Shown piece after piece: positions 21,458 through 34,436 of a stretch of DNA of 64,000 nucleotides. The DNA is from Lantana camara (lineage: Eukaryota; Streptophyta; Magnoliopsida; Lamiales; Verbenaceae), in the NCBI GenBank assembly GCA_037501455.1, contig CM074858.1, positions 15,364,501 through 15,428,500 of the forward strand, in the 5' to 3' direction. A program made the translations under genes and the position numbers. The stretch's first letter is position 1; every line of letters starts with the position of its first letter. Under the pieces are notes generated by a model. It had not been told where the DNA came from. It saw nothing but the letters and a program-made list of their open reading frames with translations, and ran no database searches.

Positions 21458-22401
21458 TCGGTGAAACGAATGAGAGAGATGAAGTGGGACGTGGGTTACC
21501 AATATCTAGTGGCATATGAGTGTAATTATAGAGAATTCATGGACAGAAACGTAAATTAGCTACCCATGTTTAAATTCATGTCATTATCACACGCCTCATT
21601 GGCGTGTGATACATCACATGGCCAACCATGCTTATGGTCCGGGCCATGCCCCGCCACACGGGTTGGAGTACATGAGAAGTAAACGCAAGATATTGGCCGA
21701 CATACATCACAAACTTACATTATTTGCCAAAGTAAACGACCCTGATTGTGGTACACGAGCGTAAATTGATTTTGTGCCTGAAATAAGAAATTTGAACTCA
21801 TTTTTCCTAATCCTAAGAAGTCGTTTACTTTGATTGTCCTCAATCTATTGGATTTGGGTTATGAAAATGATAGATTTAATAAAATAGCTTAACAGTAAAA
21901 AATGAACTTGTTTACTTTGATTGTTTTTAAGTTGATTATTTAGCAACAACTTTTGGAAGTTGCAATATACTCCATTCTTTTCAAACTTATCTACAAGACC
22001 TTACTTTATCCCTTAGGCCCTAGCCCCTTCAAAATAAACAATTTTTTATGACTTATTAAATAGTCCATCTAACCTTTTCTACAGAAGTAAACGACTCTAA
22101 GTGTATTCAATTTGCTATTATGTTTTTGACAAAAGTTGAATTCCTAATTCTAAGGGTTCTCCATATTCCGACCCAACGGAACAAATAAGAAGAAATAAAT
22201 TAGGTATTCAGATACCACTTAAGGAAATGTGTATCTCCCATAATTTAGGAAGATTCCATCTTTAAAGTTCAAATTCGATTCAAGAACAAAATTCTCACAT
22301 TGCAAACTATTAGAATTGAACATTACACCTTATAACAAATACGGAGAAGAAGATGCATCTTTGAGAAACCTAAAATTAGATCTCGGTTCACTTCCAATTT
22401 G

Positions 22402-22665
22402 ATGTACAGAATATAATTACCGAATTGAGAATTTCCATTGTATTTAAATACCACGGAATGTTCAAAGTCTATAGAGCAACGTTCTTTGAATTCATGTCGT
22501 ACTTTATTTATTTAATAAAAAAAAAAAAAAAAAAGTCATGTACAGAATATAAACATCGAATTGAGAATTTCCATTGTATTTAAATACCACGGAATGTTCA
22601 AAGTCTATAGAGCAACGTTCTTTGAAATCATGTCATACTTTATTTATTTAACAAAAAACAATGTC
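22402..22665. repeat. Direct duplication, 136-bp period
   Basis: Copies begin ATGTACAGAATATAA and share GAATTGAGAATTTCCATTG through TAGAGCAACGTTCTTTGAA. A long A tract separates them near 22517-22534. Near-identical copies indicate a recent duplication. Confidence 0.85.
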
Positions 22666-23370
22666 ATACTTTAGTTATCCAAGTTTCATCTGAATGAAAC
22701 AATTCTACCTAAGAAACCAATCACTGTTTAGGTTGTAATTTGGCAGCAATTGAAGTTTGATGAACACTGAAATTTTGTCTTTTGTTGACAATGAAATCCA
22801 GCTTAATTAGTAACTGGTACTTCCTCGTCAGAATAACCATTAACCAATTGGATTATTACAGGGTAAAGCAACCTGCAAGAACAGAGGAAAATACAGGGGA
22901 ATCAGGCCTGGAAAAGTTTTGCAGAGATTTTGCAAGAAATTGCAATGATCATTGAGCTATTGAAGCCTATCATTGAATGAAAACCATCCGTTTAGAAAGT
23001 TTAGATTAAAATTAAACTATGTAAAGTCTCAAATGACTCATTACTGAAGCAGAGAAGTCGAAAATCGAAATCACAAGAAAAACACAGGCTTTGATTGTTG
23101 CCAGAAATAAATGTAAATTCTTCTCGATTATATTGTTTAAAAGTTCATACTTCAAACTGAGAATTCTTTAAAAAAATTAAAAGAAAAAGAAGTAAAAATA
23201 CAGTGGCGATTAGTATCACGTAATAATTACTCATTCATCATAATTAGCCACTTTATTGCCTTGAGCCCCACAAGATTCATCATATCTGCAGCAGTTTCCA
23301 ATTTAAATGGTTAAATTGCCATTTCTCGCACCTGTTAAGGGCTTATAGCTCCTCCGTTAAAACTTCATTC

Positions 23371-24366
23371 ATGGCTCCCAGAAGCTGCAAGCCAGAAGCT
23401 GTACCGCCAAAGCCGCAGAAGTTTTACAAGGTCATCTTCGACCCTGAAGATCACAAGCTGGTAAAATCTTTTCAAGTTTCCAGCATCCTCGTTTTAATTT
23501 TCCCAACTTAATTGTTTTGTTCGTTCGCAGAAAATTCCACCAGAATTCATCCGAAGACATGGGTATGATTTTCCCGACAACGTATTCCTCAAGGTTCCAA
23601 CTGGATCATCATGGAAAGTGGAACTATCACGCTCTGAAAACGAGATTTGGCTGGGAAAAGGATGGCCTGAATTCAAAGAACATTACTCGATAGAATACGG
23701 GTATTTCCTGGCTTTCGAATACCAGGGAAACGCTCAGTTTAATGTTGTCATATGTGATATCGCTGCTTTGGAAATCGAATATCCACCCGTTAACAGAGCA
23801 GCTCGTGAAGAGCCAAACATGGTGGACATTTCATCAGATTCTGATGATTCAGATTTTGAATTCCAGACAGAGCTTTCCCCGGAAAAGGCAAGGAAAAATA
23901 CTGGTATATTTCTTGTATATCCTGTTAAATCTTTGTGTTTCTTGATCATGAATGCATGCATTTGATGGATGGGATGGTTTTTAATGTAGAAACGTGCAGT
24001 AAAAATGTGGTAAGAGCAGTTGATAGGGAAACATGCAAAGCTTATGAAAGGGCGAAAAGCTTCAAGTCTGAAAAGCCATTCCATATATCTGTGTTGCACC
24101 CATATTATGCTTTTGGATCATGTCTGTCTATACCATTGTCCATTGCTGAAGAGAATTTACCTGATAAGTGTAACAGCTTAAAGCTTCGTGTTCGTGATGG
24201 GAAAACGTGGCCTGTGAAGTGCACCATCTCCACGAATAAAGCAAGAATTCATTGTGGATGGAGGGAATTTGTGAAGGAGAATAAGCTTGAAGTTGGCGAT
24301 GCCCTCGTTTTTGAGGTGGTGAAGAGAAAGGGGCCTCTTTGGAATGTCACCATATTCCGCAGTTGA
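23371..24366 (+). CDS. B3 domain protein copy 1 (REM-like, two B3 domains)
   Basis: Exons 23371-23460, 23531-23903 and 23990-24366 give 840 bases, 279 residues. Introns are phase 0 (GTAAAA...TTCGCAG) and phase 1 (GTATAT...AATGTAG). The first B3 domain spans about residues 17-113 (KIPPEFIRRHG, VFLKVPTGSSWKVELSR, WLGKGWPEFKEHYS). An acidic, Ser-rich linker follows at about 125-150. The second B3 domain covers about 172-279 (FHISVLHPYY, LPDKCNSLKLRV, WREFVKENKLEVGDALVFEVV). B3 domains bind DNA, so this is a likely nuclear transcription regulator of the plant REM family; targets are unknown. First of three tandem paralogues on the same strand. The start MAPRSCKPEAV is shared by the copies. No defect seen. 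Confidence 0.88.
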
Positions 24367-25388
24367 ATTAGTGTCATTAGACATTCTTGCTTAGTGTTTT
24401 CCTTTCTGATGTTGTGGTGAAGCTTTTGTAGCCTGAAAATGTTGGTTTCGGATTAAGAGAACCTTCACTGTTCCTTCAATGCAAGCACTAAAACTTTAAG
24501 GTCTGATTTCCAGGTTTTATGATATATATGTATATATTCCTGGTTTTATTTCAGTAAGATTTCATAATAATGGGACTCCTGTAATGCCAAAATTCTTGTA
24601 CAAACTCGATTTTAGAATATGGACTCATGAGATGCATATTTTAGCCATCGATTTTGCCTACACAGAGTTACAGGAACTGATAGTAAAGCAATCATTAAAA
24701 TGCCCCAAACAGACACCAAATACCTCTGATCTCCCTTATGGATTGTTACTTGTTAGAAATCTCTATGGCCTAAATTCATTTGGCTCGGGCTGCCAGTTTC
24801 CATCACCCAGCATTTTCCAGGCGTTGACATGTGTTTCTGATCATCCAGGCGGGTGATGATGATGATGGTGATGCTGGAGGTGGATCTGGGGGAGATGGGC
24901 CTTAAAGCGGTGATGGTGACTGCTGCAACGGTGGTGGTGAACTATGGTGGCAGTGGCGGTGCAACGGCAGCAGGCCAGCAGCTGAGGCGAGTGGTGGCAT
25001 GAGCAAAATGATGGCTCCAAGCAGATCCATTTCTGAAGTAGATTTGTGGTGATGGTGAAACTTGGCTAAATGACATTGCGTTACTCAGTAGGTTTTGTTT
25101 AAGAACAATGGGAGGGTTTTGTTTGAGTACAATGGAAAATACTAATCTGATGTTCTAGTATTTGATATCACTGTGTTGGAAATATAATATCCATTTTATT
25201 CACAATCGGAAAATTTTCTAACGATCCTAAAATATGACGAAAACACAGATTCTCCCATAAGGTTTAAGAACCCATAAGGTGTAAGAAATTACAAATTCCT
25301 AATCGATGATCTATTTCATTAAATTTAACCAAATATGCAATATCACTATTTTATTCGTTATATGTTGAAATATATTCAAGATGTATAT
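24367..25388. other. Downstream flank of B3 copy 1
   Basis: Up to about 24665 this matches the 3' flanks of the other B3 copies. From 24846 to about 24985 it is a low-complexity stretch of GATGATG and GGTGGTG units. The rest is AT-rich with no gene recognised. Confidence 0.6.
24846..24985. repeat. Low-complexity GAT/GGT-rich stretch
   Basis: Degenerate trinucleotide-like repeats (GATGATGATGATGG, GGTGGTGG, GGCAGTGGCGG). Open frames across it are compositional artefacts. Confidence 0.6.
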
Positions 25389-25646
25389 GTAATAAAGAAC
25401 CAAAATGTAAAGGGTTTAATGCATGTTATAATATTTCTATTTCCTTGTCTTATAACATGGAGGGATCCATAATTAATAACTCATATTCTTGATTTGAGAA
25501 TTGGAATGTTTGAAAAATCAATTGGATTATTGCAAGGTAAAGCAACAGGGGAATACAGGGGAATGAGGCCTGGAAATTTTTTGCAGAGATTTGCAAGAAA
25601 TTTCAAAGTTCATGGAAGATTAAAATCAAGCCATGTATTATTCCAA

Positions 25647-25929
25647 GAGTTTTTTGCTTGGATACCCCCTGCGTTATGCCTAATTAGCATTCCGAACCCT
25701 GAGATTTGAAAATTCTCAAAGAGAACCCTGTGATTATATAAATTAGCATTGAAAACCCTGTGATTGTATTAAAGTTAGCACTCAAAACCCTACAACCACG
25801 GCTGTAGGGTTTGAAATTCTAATAGAGTGCTAATTTATTACAATCACAGGGTTCGCTTTGAGAATTTTCAAATCACAGTGTTCTGAGTACTAATTAGGTA
25901 TATCACAGGATTTTTGGTGCAATAAACTC
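25647..25929. mobile_element. Fold-back MITE (283 bp) with 10-base flanking repeat
   Basis: The ends are inverted (GAGTTTTTTGC and, reversed, GAGTTTATTGC). The two halves are long imperfect inverted repeats around 25800 (AACCCTACAACCACGGCTGTAGGGTTT). ATTATTCCAA is repeated on each side (25637-25646 and 25930-25939). The matching flank of B3 copy 3 (about 56120) has one ATTATTCCAA and no insert, which proves the insertion. The 9-10 base duplication suggests Mutator-like mobilisation. Confidence 0.8.
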
Positions 25930-26306
25930 ATTATTCCAATTTATGTTTCCAATTCCGGACGTACCTCTCAAATAATTGACAGCTGAAGCTGAAAAGTCGA
26001 AATCTAAGAAAAACACAAGCTTTTATTGTTTCGAGAATTAAATCTAAATTCTTCTCGAATTATATTCTTTAAAAGAAGCCACTTTTATGATCACACCGGG
26101 AGTTCATTAAAAAATTTGGGAAAAAAATAAAAAAAAAATACAGAAATCCTGCAGTGACGATTAGTATACCATTTACCCTGGACATAATCATTAGGCCAGA
26201 TAATCACTTAATTTCCTTGAGAGTTGAACCCCGCATTTCTTCATATCTCCATCAGTTTCAATGGGTAAGTTGCCATTTCTTCATATCCTCCATTGAGACT
26301 TCATTC

Positions 26307-27329
26307 ATGGCTCCCAGAAACTGCAAGCCAGAAGCTGTACCACCAAAGCAGCTGAAGGTTTTCAAGGTCATCGTCGACCCTGAAGACCCCAAGCTGGTAA
26401 ATCTTTTTAAGTTTCCAGCATTTTCGTTTAAAATTTCCACTTAATCATTTTGGTCGTTTCCCAGAAAATTCCAACTGAATTCATCCGAAGACATGGACAT
26501 GATTTTCCCGACATCGTTTTCCTCAAGGTTTCAACAGGATCATCATGGAAAGTGGAACTAACACGCTATGAAAACGAGATTTGGCTGGAAAAAGGATGGC
26601 ATGAATTCAAAGAGCATTACTCGCAAGACTTCGGGTATTTCCTGGGATTCGAATACCAGGGAAACGCTCAGTTTGATGTTGTCATATGTGATATCACTGC
26701 TTCAGAAATTGAATATCCACCCGTTAACAGGGCAGGTCGTAAAGAGCCAGACATGGAGGACATTGCATCAGACTTTGATGATTCAGATATAAAGTTCCTG
26801 AAGGAGTTTTCCACAAAAAAGGAAGGGAAAAATTCTGCTATATATTTTTGTCTGGATATTGTTGGATTTCCTGTCAATGTATTACTTTTCTTGATCATGC
26901 ATGCATTTGAATTTTGATGGATGTGTGTTTCTTTATTTTTTGGGTATATGTGTAGAAAAGCGCAGCAAAAAAGTGGAAAGAGCAGTTGATAGGAGAACAT
27001 GCAAAGGTTATCAAAGAGCGAAAAGTTTCAGGTTCGAAAAGCCATTCTATGTATCTGTAATGCAACCATCATGTAGACAATCCTATGCGACGATACCATT
27101 GTCCATCGCGGAAGAGAATCTGCCTGATAAGTTTAACAGTTTAAAGCTTCGTGTTCGCAATGGTAGAACGTGGCCTGTGAGGTGCACCATCTCCACGCAG
27201 AATGCTAAAATTCATCATGGATGGAAGAAATTTGTGGAGGAGAATGAGCTTGAAGTTGGCGATGCATGCGTTTTTGAAGTGGTGAAGAGGAAGGAGCCTG
27301 TTTGGAATGTCACCATATTCCGCAGTTGA
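26307..27329 (+). pseudogene. B3 domain protein copy 2, second splice donor lost
   Basis: By homology the exons are 26307-26396, 26465-26837 and 26956-27329 (278 residues). All coding parts are open and well conserved with copies 1 and 3: both B3 domains are complete, with the second ending VTIFRS. The second donor, GT in copies 1 and 3, reads CT here (CTG|CTATAT). A GC donor one base earlier would shift the frame. Read-through adds about 26 residues and stops at 26917, leaving one B3 domain. So the gene may make a one-domain protein, use another donor, or be dying. Intron 1 is normal. It is otherwise a REM-like DNA-binding protein. Confidence 0.75.
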
Positions 27330-28180
27330 ATTAGTCATTCTTGCTTTCTTGTTTCCCTTTCTGACAAGGTGAATGTTTATTTTGTCGCCTGAAAATGTTT
27401 GGTTTTGGATTAAGAAGACTTTCTGGTGTGTGTTGGGATTATTTCGTGGAAATTGTGAATCAGTCAGAAACTATGATTAACGGACAATTCTAAAAATTTC
27501 ATTTTGTCTTGTCGTGTTGTGTTCGACACTTCTTATGTGCGAAATTCAAGAAAAAATTTATATCCATACCGTATCATGTCTATGGAACTGTGTTCGTATC
27601 CGTGCATCATAGCTCAGAAATCTCACTGTTTTTTAATGCAAATTCTCCTGTGGAGCAAAGTCTGTCCCGATAATATTAAATATGCACCAACACTTTCAGG
27701 TTTAATTTCCAGGTTTTATGATAATATATACATGTATATGTTCCTGCTTTTATTTCGATCCGCAATGCCATAATTATATTCTTGTGCCAACTCGATTTTG
27801 GGGCTCATATGAAATGCATATTCTAGCCTCTGAGTTCTACTTGCCTTATACAACACAGATTGTACTTTTTTTTTTATAAAAATAAAATAAGTAATCAAAA
27901 TATTTTTAATAATTAAATCGGTTGTAATTAGGTAGCAAAGACTACTTTTTGTTGCAAAATCATTTTTTCATGTTGCAATTATTCGGTTACATAATAATAT
28001 ATTAATTATTAATTAAGTACTCATTTCATATAATATTTTTGATGTTATAAATATGTAATTTATAAGTATTATATAAATATATATCAACTCTATAGTCTAT
28101 ACTATATCTAATATCGAAATCTTTTCAATGATACAAAAAGTCATAAGTCCTTCAAATTACAATGTAATATATGTTTTTTA

Positions 28181-29513
28181 AGATACTCAGTGAAATGAAC
28201 GTGTGTTGAACGTTTATTATTTAAATAAATTTAGTTATTATATTTATTGAACAAATTAGGATATTAAAAATATCTAGTCTTATTAAATAAAAATAATAGC
28301 ATTTTTAATGAATCATTTTAATTTTGAAAAGTAACACATACAAAAATATTTATATGAGATCTCTCTTTCAAATCATATACAATAAGTAGAAATTCGAAAT
28401 AGAGAAACATCTAAATAAATAAACAATAAAAATATTTGAAACCATATTATTACATAAAACAAAATGTTTAAAGTGTATAATATTAATTTGCCCAAATAGT
28501 TCTAACTTTTAAGCATAAGTAATCATTTCTAACTTTTAAATATATTTAATAAATGAAAAGACATATATAAAAGAATATAGACAAAAACTTAAATGCCATA
28601 TTCACTCTATATATTTTATTCCTTATATTGTTTATTTTTTTAATATAATTTGTGATTTATTTTTAGTTTTTTTATGAAGTTTTGAAGAATCTTTTTGTCG
28701 TCATTCAAAATCTAAAAGTTATATTCATTTTCAAAACTATAACTTTTGTACCTAATTTTTTTTCTATATTTCCGACCTCGATTCCATCATTTAAAATGAG
28801 AACATTGTTATTTTTTTCTTTTTTATTCCATAATCTTGAGAAATTGTAGTTTTTGATATATTATTATCATCAATTTTAGTATAATTACCTTGCACAAAAT
28901 ATTCATCTCTCAAAACCGTGGGTTTGATAAATGATCATTTTCAATATTATCCTCTTTCTCAAATCTCCATCTTCTTCGACAGAATTGTAATTTGATTTGA
29001 TGAGTATTTTTATTTTGCTTTCTGTTGATACTTTGGATTGTACTTTTTTAATTGCATTGCAGCTACCGCATGCAATTTTCAATGAGAAAATAAATCTCCG
29101 TGGATACTTGTAAACTAAGTTTTGTATAATATTTTGAGCTATATTCTCCTTAAACAATTAAAAGTGTTAGTAATTTAATTATATAAAATATTAATAGAGC
29201 TTTTAATAATTAATTTATTTATAAAGTATTAAAGAAATAATATTTTATGAAAATCACTTAGTCTCTCAGTTGAGCAACTTATGTACTCTCTCAAATAATA
29301 TTTTGTATAATTTTGTACCTATTATTAATTAAAAAATATACTTATGGATAGTTTGATATTTGTATATTACTTTGGTATATGTTTTATATTTTCATCATTG
29401 CACTTCAATAGGAAACACCATTTTCAAATGTTTATATTGTTTTATTGTATTTTTTACACATTTCAGACCATAAGAAGGATTTGTTTCAATCCTGTCAGTC
29501 TCTCTTAAAACAA

Positions 29514-29517
<4 letters not shown>
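28181..29517. other. AT-rich intergenic DNA
   Basis: Very AT-rich with many short A and T runs. I recognise no gene, domain or structured repeat. Confidence 0.5.

Positions 29518-29570
<53 letters not shown>
29518..29570. repeat. (AT)n microsatellite
   Basis: About 26 uninterrupted AT units directly left of solo LTR H. A few more units follow H at 32269-32282, so H landed inside this microsatellite. Confidence 0.95.
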
Positions 29571-29573
<3 letters not shown>

Positions 29574-29636
29574 AACACCCCAAATTTGAAGCTAAAGAAA
29601 ATAAGGCAAATTAATTAAAATATCGGATGCATTTAA

Positions 29637-29715
<79 letters not shown>

Positions 29716-32268
29716 TGGTAACTTATGTGTCTAATTAAAATTTATTTTATATGAAAAACTGGACAATTTTCAAACTAATTATAATTGAATATTTAAATAT
29801 GTGTTTCGACATAATTAAATTGTCTGCAATACATTAACTTTAACAACTCTTTTAGTGTTAAGTGTTTTGATAATTTAAATATTGCTAAGAGTAATATTAT
29901 GATGTTTACTTTATGTTAATTGATTGATTGTTTTTATTACATATTTAAATAGTTAATTGGTTAAGAAGGTCGGAAATATTTAACTATTTACTATCATTTG
30001 GTTTAATTTATGATGACAAGCCTTAGGATTCCTGCCAACCATTAATGATAGTAAATAGTTAATTGGTTAAGAAGGTCGGAAATGTGTGCATACACCCCGA
30101 ATGAGCTTATATTACTCAGTGAGGAAATTGGAAACAAAGTTGAAAGGAAAGTGATGAATATAACAAAGAGAGTGCACATACAGAAAGTTTCTTAATTTAA
30201 TCGGCCAAAAATCTTCCAAATTTCAGCCGAAAATTTCTAGTGAGTAACTCCTTTTATTATCCGTTAAATACCTGATTTGGATACTAGCTATTTGATGTTC
30301 TATTATCCATTTTGTGATGAAATGTTTCCTGAATTTATTTGATTTTTGGGAATATGTATCAGATTTATTTATAAACTCATAATTGTGGTTTATGTGATGT
30401 TTCTGAAAAATTGATATATTTATCTGATTAAATTTAAAGTTTGATATTATTTAAAATAAAAACAAAAAATAAAAAAATATGCAACTTAGAAATAGAGAGT
30501 TTCTTACTGGAGCCTCGCATATAATTTCGACTTCGGCTTTTGGCTTCGTACGATCAAAAATTCTAATCTTATTGAGTATCACTTTTGTGAGTATTTCTGT
30601 CAATCTAACTCTTTGAAATCTTGTTCTGATTATCGTTTGATAAGTTTATGTTGTTTTATTTAGTTTAGTCTTTAAGCAAATATAAAGATTATCGATAATC
30701 CTACAATTGTGATTGGTTTGATATTTTTGGAATTTGTATTTATTCTGATTAAGTTATGCTCGAAGATGATTCCATATGGTGGAAATAAATCTATATTTGG
30801 ATTTCATGAGATATTTTATGTAATCGAGAAATTTTAAAGAAAAACCCAATTAGTCAAATTTTCATTTTTCTGAAAATGCTATAAGTTTTATTATTGAAAT
30901 AATTACGGAATTTCTCAAATTTAGTGTTTCTATTTGATTAAGCCATGTACGGTTATGTAACTGCTTAAATTGATATGTATAACTTGATTTATGTGATAGC
31001 CGTACGAGTCAGTCAAGTTATAATTTGCAGTTATATGTGTATCACAGGTGTTCCTAAAGAGGAGCCCTGATCGTGTCGGTCGTTTTCGTTTCAACTTTCG
31101 AAGAAGTTAAGGTGAGGGATTAAAATGTTTTCAACTAGGGCCAAAACGTATATTACGTAAATATATATATTCTTAAAATCCAACCCTTATTTATTGAGTT
31201 TGATTTTGATCCGTTGATACTATATATATTATTAGTTGTTTTATAATATTTTAGTATTTTATTGAAAAATCGGATTTCCTTATAAAAATGGGTTCTTGTT
31301 ATATTATATATACGTGTAAGTAACGAAAAGTTTGATTTTGAACCGCGAAATGGTTAAGAGAAAGAAAGTGTTTGAAAGTGTGAAAATGTTTTAAAAAAAA
31401 AGCGAGTTGTGATCGAATGATAGAACCCTCGGGGACGCCCTTGGGGAATATGGGCCCGAAGTATCTAGTGGGTGAAGCCCGGAGGTGTGCGCCAAAGGCT
31501 GATCTTTACTACGTACTTCTGTGAAGCTCTATACGGGGCATAGCCGGAGGTTGACTACGACACGTATAGAGTGAGGTTATTGGTACCAGGGCATATTGCC
31601 CCTATCTGTGTGATCGTGTGGTTGGTTGGGGGGCACCTCGACTAACAATTGGAGGGAGAAGGTTGGTTTCTGTTTTGTGTTTCTTGTGTTCAGGGTGTGA
31701 AAGGTTGGAGAACTTACCCGTACTTGCCGGGTTATTGTGATTGATCGATCGTTTGGATTATTGGTTCACAAGTGTGTTTTCGTACAAACTAAAAGATATC
31801 CCTTCTTATACGTTTATACTTTGTTTTTTGAAGATAAGGAAAATGTGAACCAAGCTTGTGATTTCGTTTATATATATGTATAACCCTCTTCTCACTTAGT
31901 CCCTTTGACTAACGTCCCTTTTCTTCTGGTTTTGGCTTCAGGGTAGGTGAGAATAAGGGGCACGTTTGGTCTAAGTCGTCAGGTGCCGTTTAGATAGTTT
32001 GTTTCGGAGTTACTGTTTTGGAATTTCTCCTTCATGGGAAACTCAGTATGTACAATCTATGTACCTATACTTAATACGGTTGTCGTTTGTCGTCGGCCTT
32101 ACCGGTCTTATAATTATCTTTGAAGTTTGATGTCGACTGGCATTATTTTATGCTTCTGTATGCTTTTGTTTGTTTGTTCGTCACCGTTCGCTGGGAAAGA
32201 TCACGAGTGAAGGCCCAAAGCTAACACTCGGGGTATTTCTCAGTGTGGGATGTGGCAAGGGCGCCACA
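29571..32268 (+). mobile_element. Solo LTR H (about 2.7 kb, Ty3/gypsy Tekay/Del-like)
   Basis: Begins TGTAACACCCC and ends GCGCCACA. TATAT lies on both sides, but the target is an AT microsatellite, so this TSD is weak evidence. The end (GTGTGGGATGTGGCAAGGGCG) resembles the end of solo LTR F. No open frame of note and no internal region are seen, hence solo. The long LTR and TGTAACACCCC start are usual for Tekay/Del chromoviruses. Confidence 0.7.
29637..29713. repeat. (AAT)n microsatellite inside H
   Basis: About 25 perfect AAT units near the LTR start. Confidence 0.95.
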
Positions 32269-32448
32269 TATATATATATATAATCTTAAATGAAGCAACC
32301 CAACACAGGAAAAACAGTCTCAAGCTAAGACATAGTTTTGCTGGCAGAGCATCCTAGAAGCTGTAACCATCTTAAACCTTGTGACCTATCCTCGCTAATT
32401 TATCCGTCATCATGTTTCATTCTCTCGAATTTATTTGATCCAAGTTTC

Positions 32449-32673
32449 TCAAGACCTTTGGAGTAAATTTTGCCAATTAAATATTACATTTCTCATTAGC
32501 TGCTTTTCAATATCTTTTGTTGTTATCCATTTCACGATCGTCTCCGAATCAATCTCCACATTAATATTCAAAAAGCACCTCTCCCAAGCTAGTGCTAAGC
32601 CTTTAGGTATGCCCAATAACTCCGCTACATTATTGAAACTAAACCAAGATTCATAGCATATCCTAGCACTCAT
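32449..32673 (-). pseudogene. LINE RNase H remnant
   Basis: 74 residues typical of the RNase H at the end of plant LINE ORF2 (AELLGIPKGLALAWERC, VEIDSETIVKWI). The frame is truncated at both ends. Confidence 0.65.
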
Positions 32674-33992
32674 CTTCAGTTGTCATCTCGAATGATGCCC
32701 CTGGCCAAGCATTGTTGGTGTGGTTATAAAGGCTACCAACCGAGTTTAGTTTTACCCATCACTTCTTGGGTATATTCCACCACAACTAAGTGTAGATTTT
32801 CTTTTATCTGTGTTTTTTGTCCTCATTGATTAGTACTAACTCAGATAACTCTTTTATGTGGCGAATAGTGACTCTTCTAAGATTCATAAAATTTTGATAG
32901 CTCCATTAGTTCCATGCTTGTCAAAGATTCCAGAACGTCAAGATCAAGACAACCCACCCAAGATATTCTAGGAATATATTGCTCAAAATTTTGCTATTAA
33001 AGCTCTCTTTGAGTCCGTTTGACACTCGTAAGCCACGAAGATTTCGTTGAGTCTGTGTATCAACAATCTTGCCCCACACCCGGAGTGCGAGCGGGAAATT
33101 TCTCAACATGTGGTCCACATATTCATATCATGTATAGCAGTGCGTACATACATCATTGTTTTACCAATTTTTTTATCATACTTTAATACATTCATGAGAA
33201 AGCTATAGATTGACAAAGTTACAGAAAAATCATTAACTTTTTGGGGCCAGGTAATTTCCAAGTTCATTTTCAAATTTTCTAGCATGTCTCATCTGACATC
33301 ATAAGTAGAGTATAGATATTTTATAGGAGAATTTATCTTTAGTTAACCCAGTCTAGACTCTCTTATCTCTGTTATTATGTAGTGCGATTAGGACACTAAG
33401 TATCTCACTCACCACCTCCTTGGGCAGTATTGTTTTCAGCTTATCTAGGTTTCAGTTTTTATCTGTGTCAATGAGATTACATACAATAAGATCTTTATCC
33501 TCCCGATGAATGTTATCTCCAAAGATGTCCGCTGGTTTGCCTTGTGATAACCATCTATCATTCCATAAAGATGTCCATTCACCATTCCCGATCCTCCATT
33601 TACAAAATTATTCCACCATGCAAGTACTTCTAACTATCCCCTTTCATGCTCAGGAAGCCATAAGTTAGGGCTTATGTTCAAGAATGTCATCCCCCTTTCA
33701 ATATTTTTTCTTATGTATCTAGTTTCACACCGTTATCTCCTTGTGAGCATTCTCCATCTCATTTAGCGAGCATCGCTATATTTCTTTTTGGACTTCCGTA
33801 AAGACCCAATTTGCCTTTTCTTCTTTCTAGCCACCTTCTTTCGCCCTACAAGATGGGTCCATTTCCTTGTTATATTAGTCGCCTAAAAAAAGTTGTATTT
33901 AAGTCGATCAAGTTTTTTTTATGTATGATTGGAGAACCAATTTGTGTGCATGTAGTAGATGGGGATTGAGCTCGTGATGCACAGAATGAGTG

Positions 33993-34436
33993 TTATTCAT
34001 CCGACAAGGTTTGTCGTTTTGGCTTTCTATCCCAGAGGCGTTTTTGAACTCTCTTAATCACAATCGAGAAATATTCATTATAGTTTCGGCCAAAGTTCTT
34101 CCACACCCCCAAATAATTCTTTAAGTTGCCTGTACTTTGGATGCCCAAAATTTTAGTAACCTGTTGCTTTAAATCATTTGACATATAAGGTTTAAACAAC
34201 ACACCTGATTTGCTGAAGTTTAATTTGAGGTCCAACGCTTTGTGAAATGCCTCAACCACACTGTGAATGCACTTAGTCCCATCCACGGTAGCTTTAGCTC
34301 CCAATATTATGTTGTTCGTAGAAAGCAAGTGTGAGATATGAGGGCCTCTTTGACATACCATAATTAGCTTACAATGTCCGGTTGAAATGACCTCCTCAAT
34401 CATATACGTAAGTTGTTCCATGCAGAGTACAAACAA
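33993..34436 (-). pseudogene. LINE reverse transcriptase remnant
   Basis: 147 residues matching the palm region of plant LINE RT (FVLCMEQLTYMIEE, RGPHISHLL, LNFSKSGVLF, LGIQSTGNLKNYLGV). The place of the catalytic FADD box reads LSTNN, so it is inactive. Upstream parts lie in other frames. Confidence 0.75.

Larger units (their letters stand above)
21265..23370. other. AT-rich region before the first B3 gene
   Basis: No coding gene recognised. Contains two direct duplications (separate entries). From about 22841 onward it resembles the upstream flanks of the other two B3 genes, so it includes the promoter and leader of B3 copy 1. Confidence 0.6.
25389..28180 (+). repeat. Duplication unit carrying B3 copy 2
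   Basis: About 2.8 kb matching 55877-60473 around B3 copy 3, upstream and downstream of the gene as well as in it. Shared landmarks: TTATTCTTGATTTG-like upstream sequence and GGGGCTCATATG downstream. The two units were neighbours before element C and the DNA between them separated them by about 27 kb. Confidence 0.8.

Noticed and set aside
24584..24856. 90-residue + strand frame after B3 copy 1
   Set aside because: Overlaps the duplicated 3' flank, is not kept in the other two copies, and has no domain.
26154..26444. 96-residue frame starting upstream of B3 copy 2
   Set aside because: It starts in the leader and reads into exon 1 and intron 1; the B3 start at 26307 is the one conserved in all copies.
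29395..29583. Ile/Tyr repeat protein
   Set aside because: Product of the (AT)n microsatellite.
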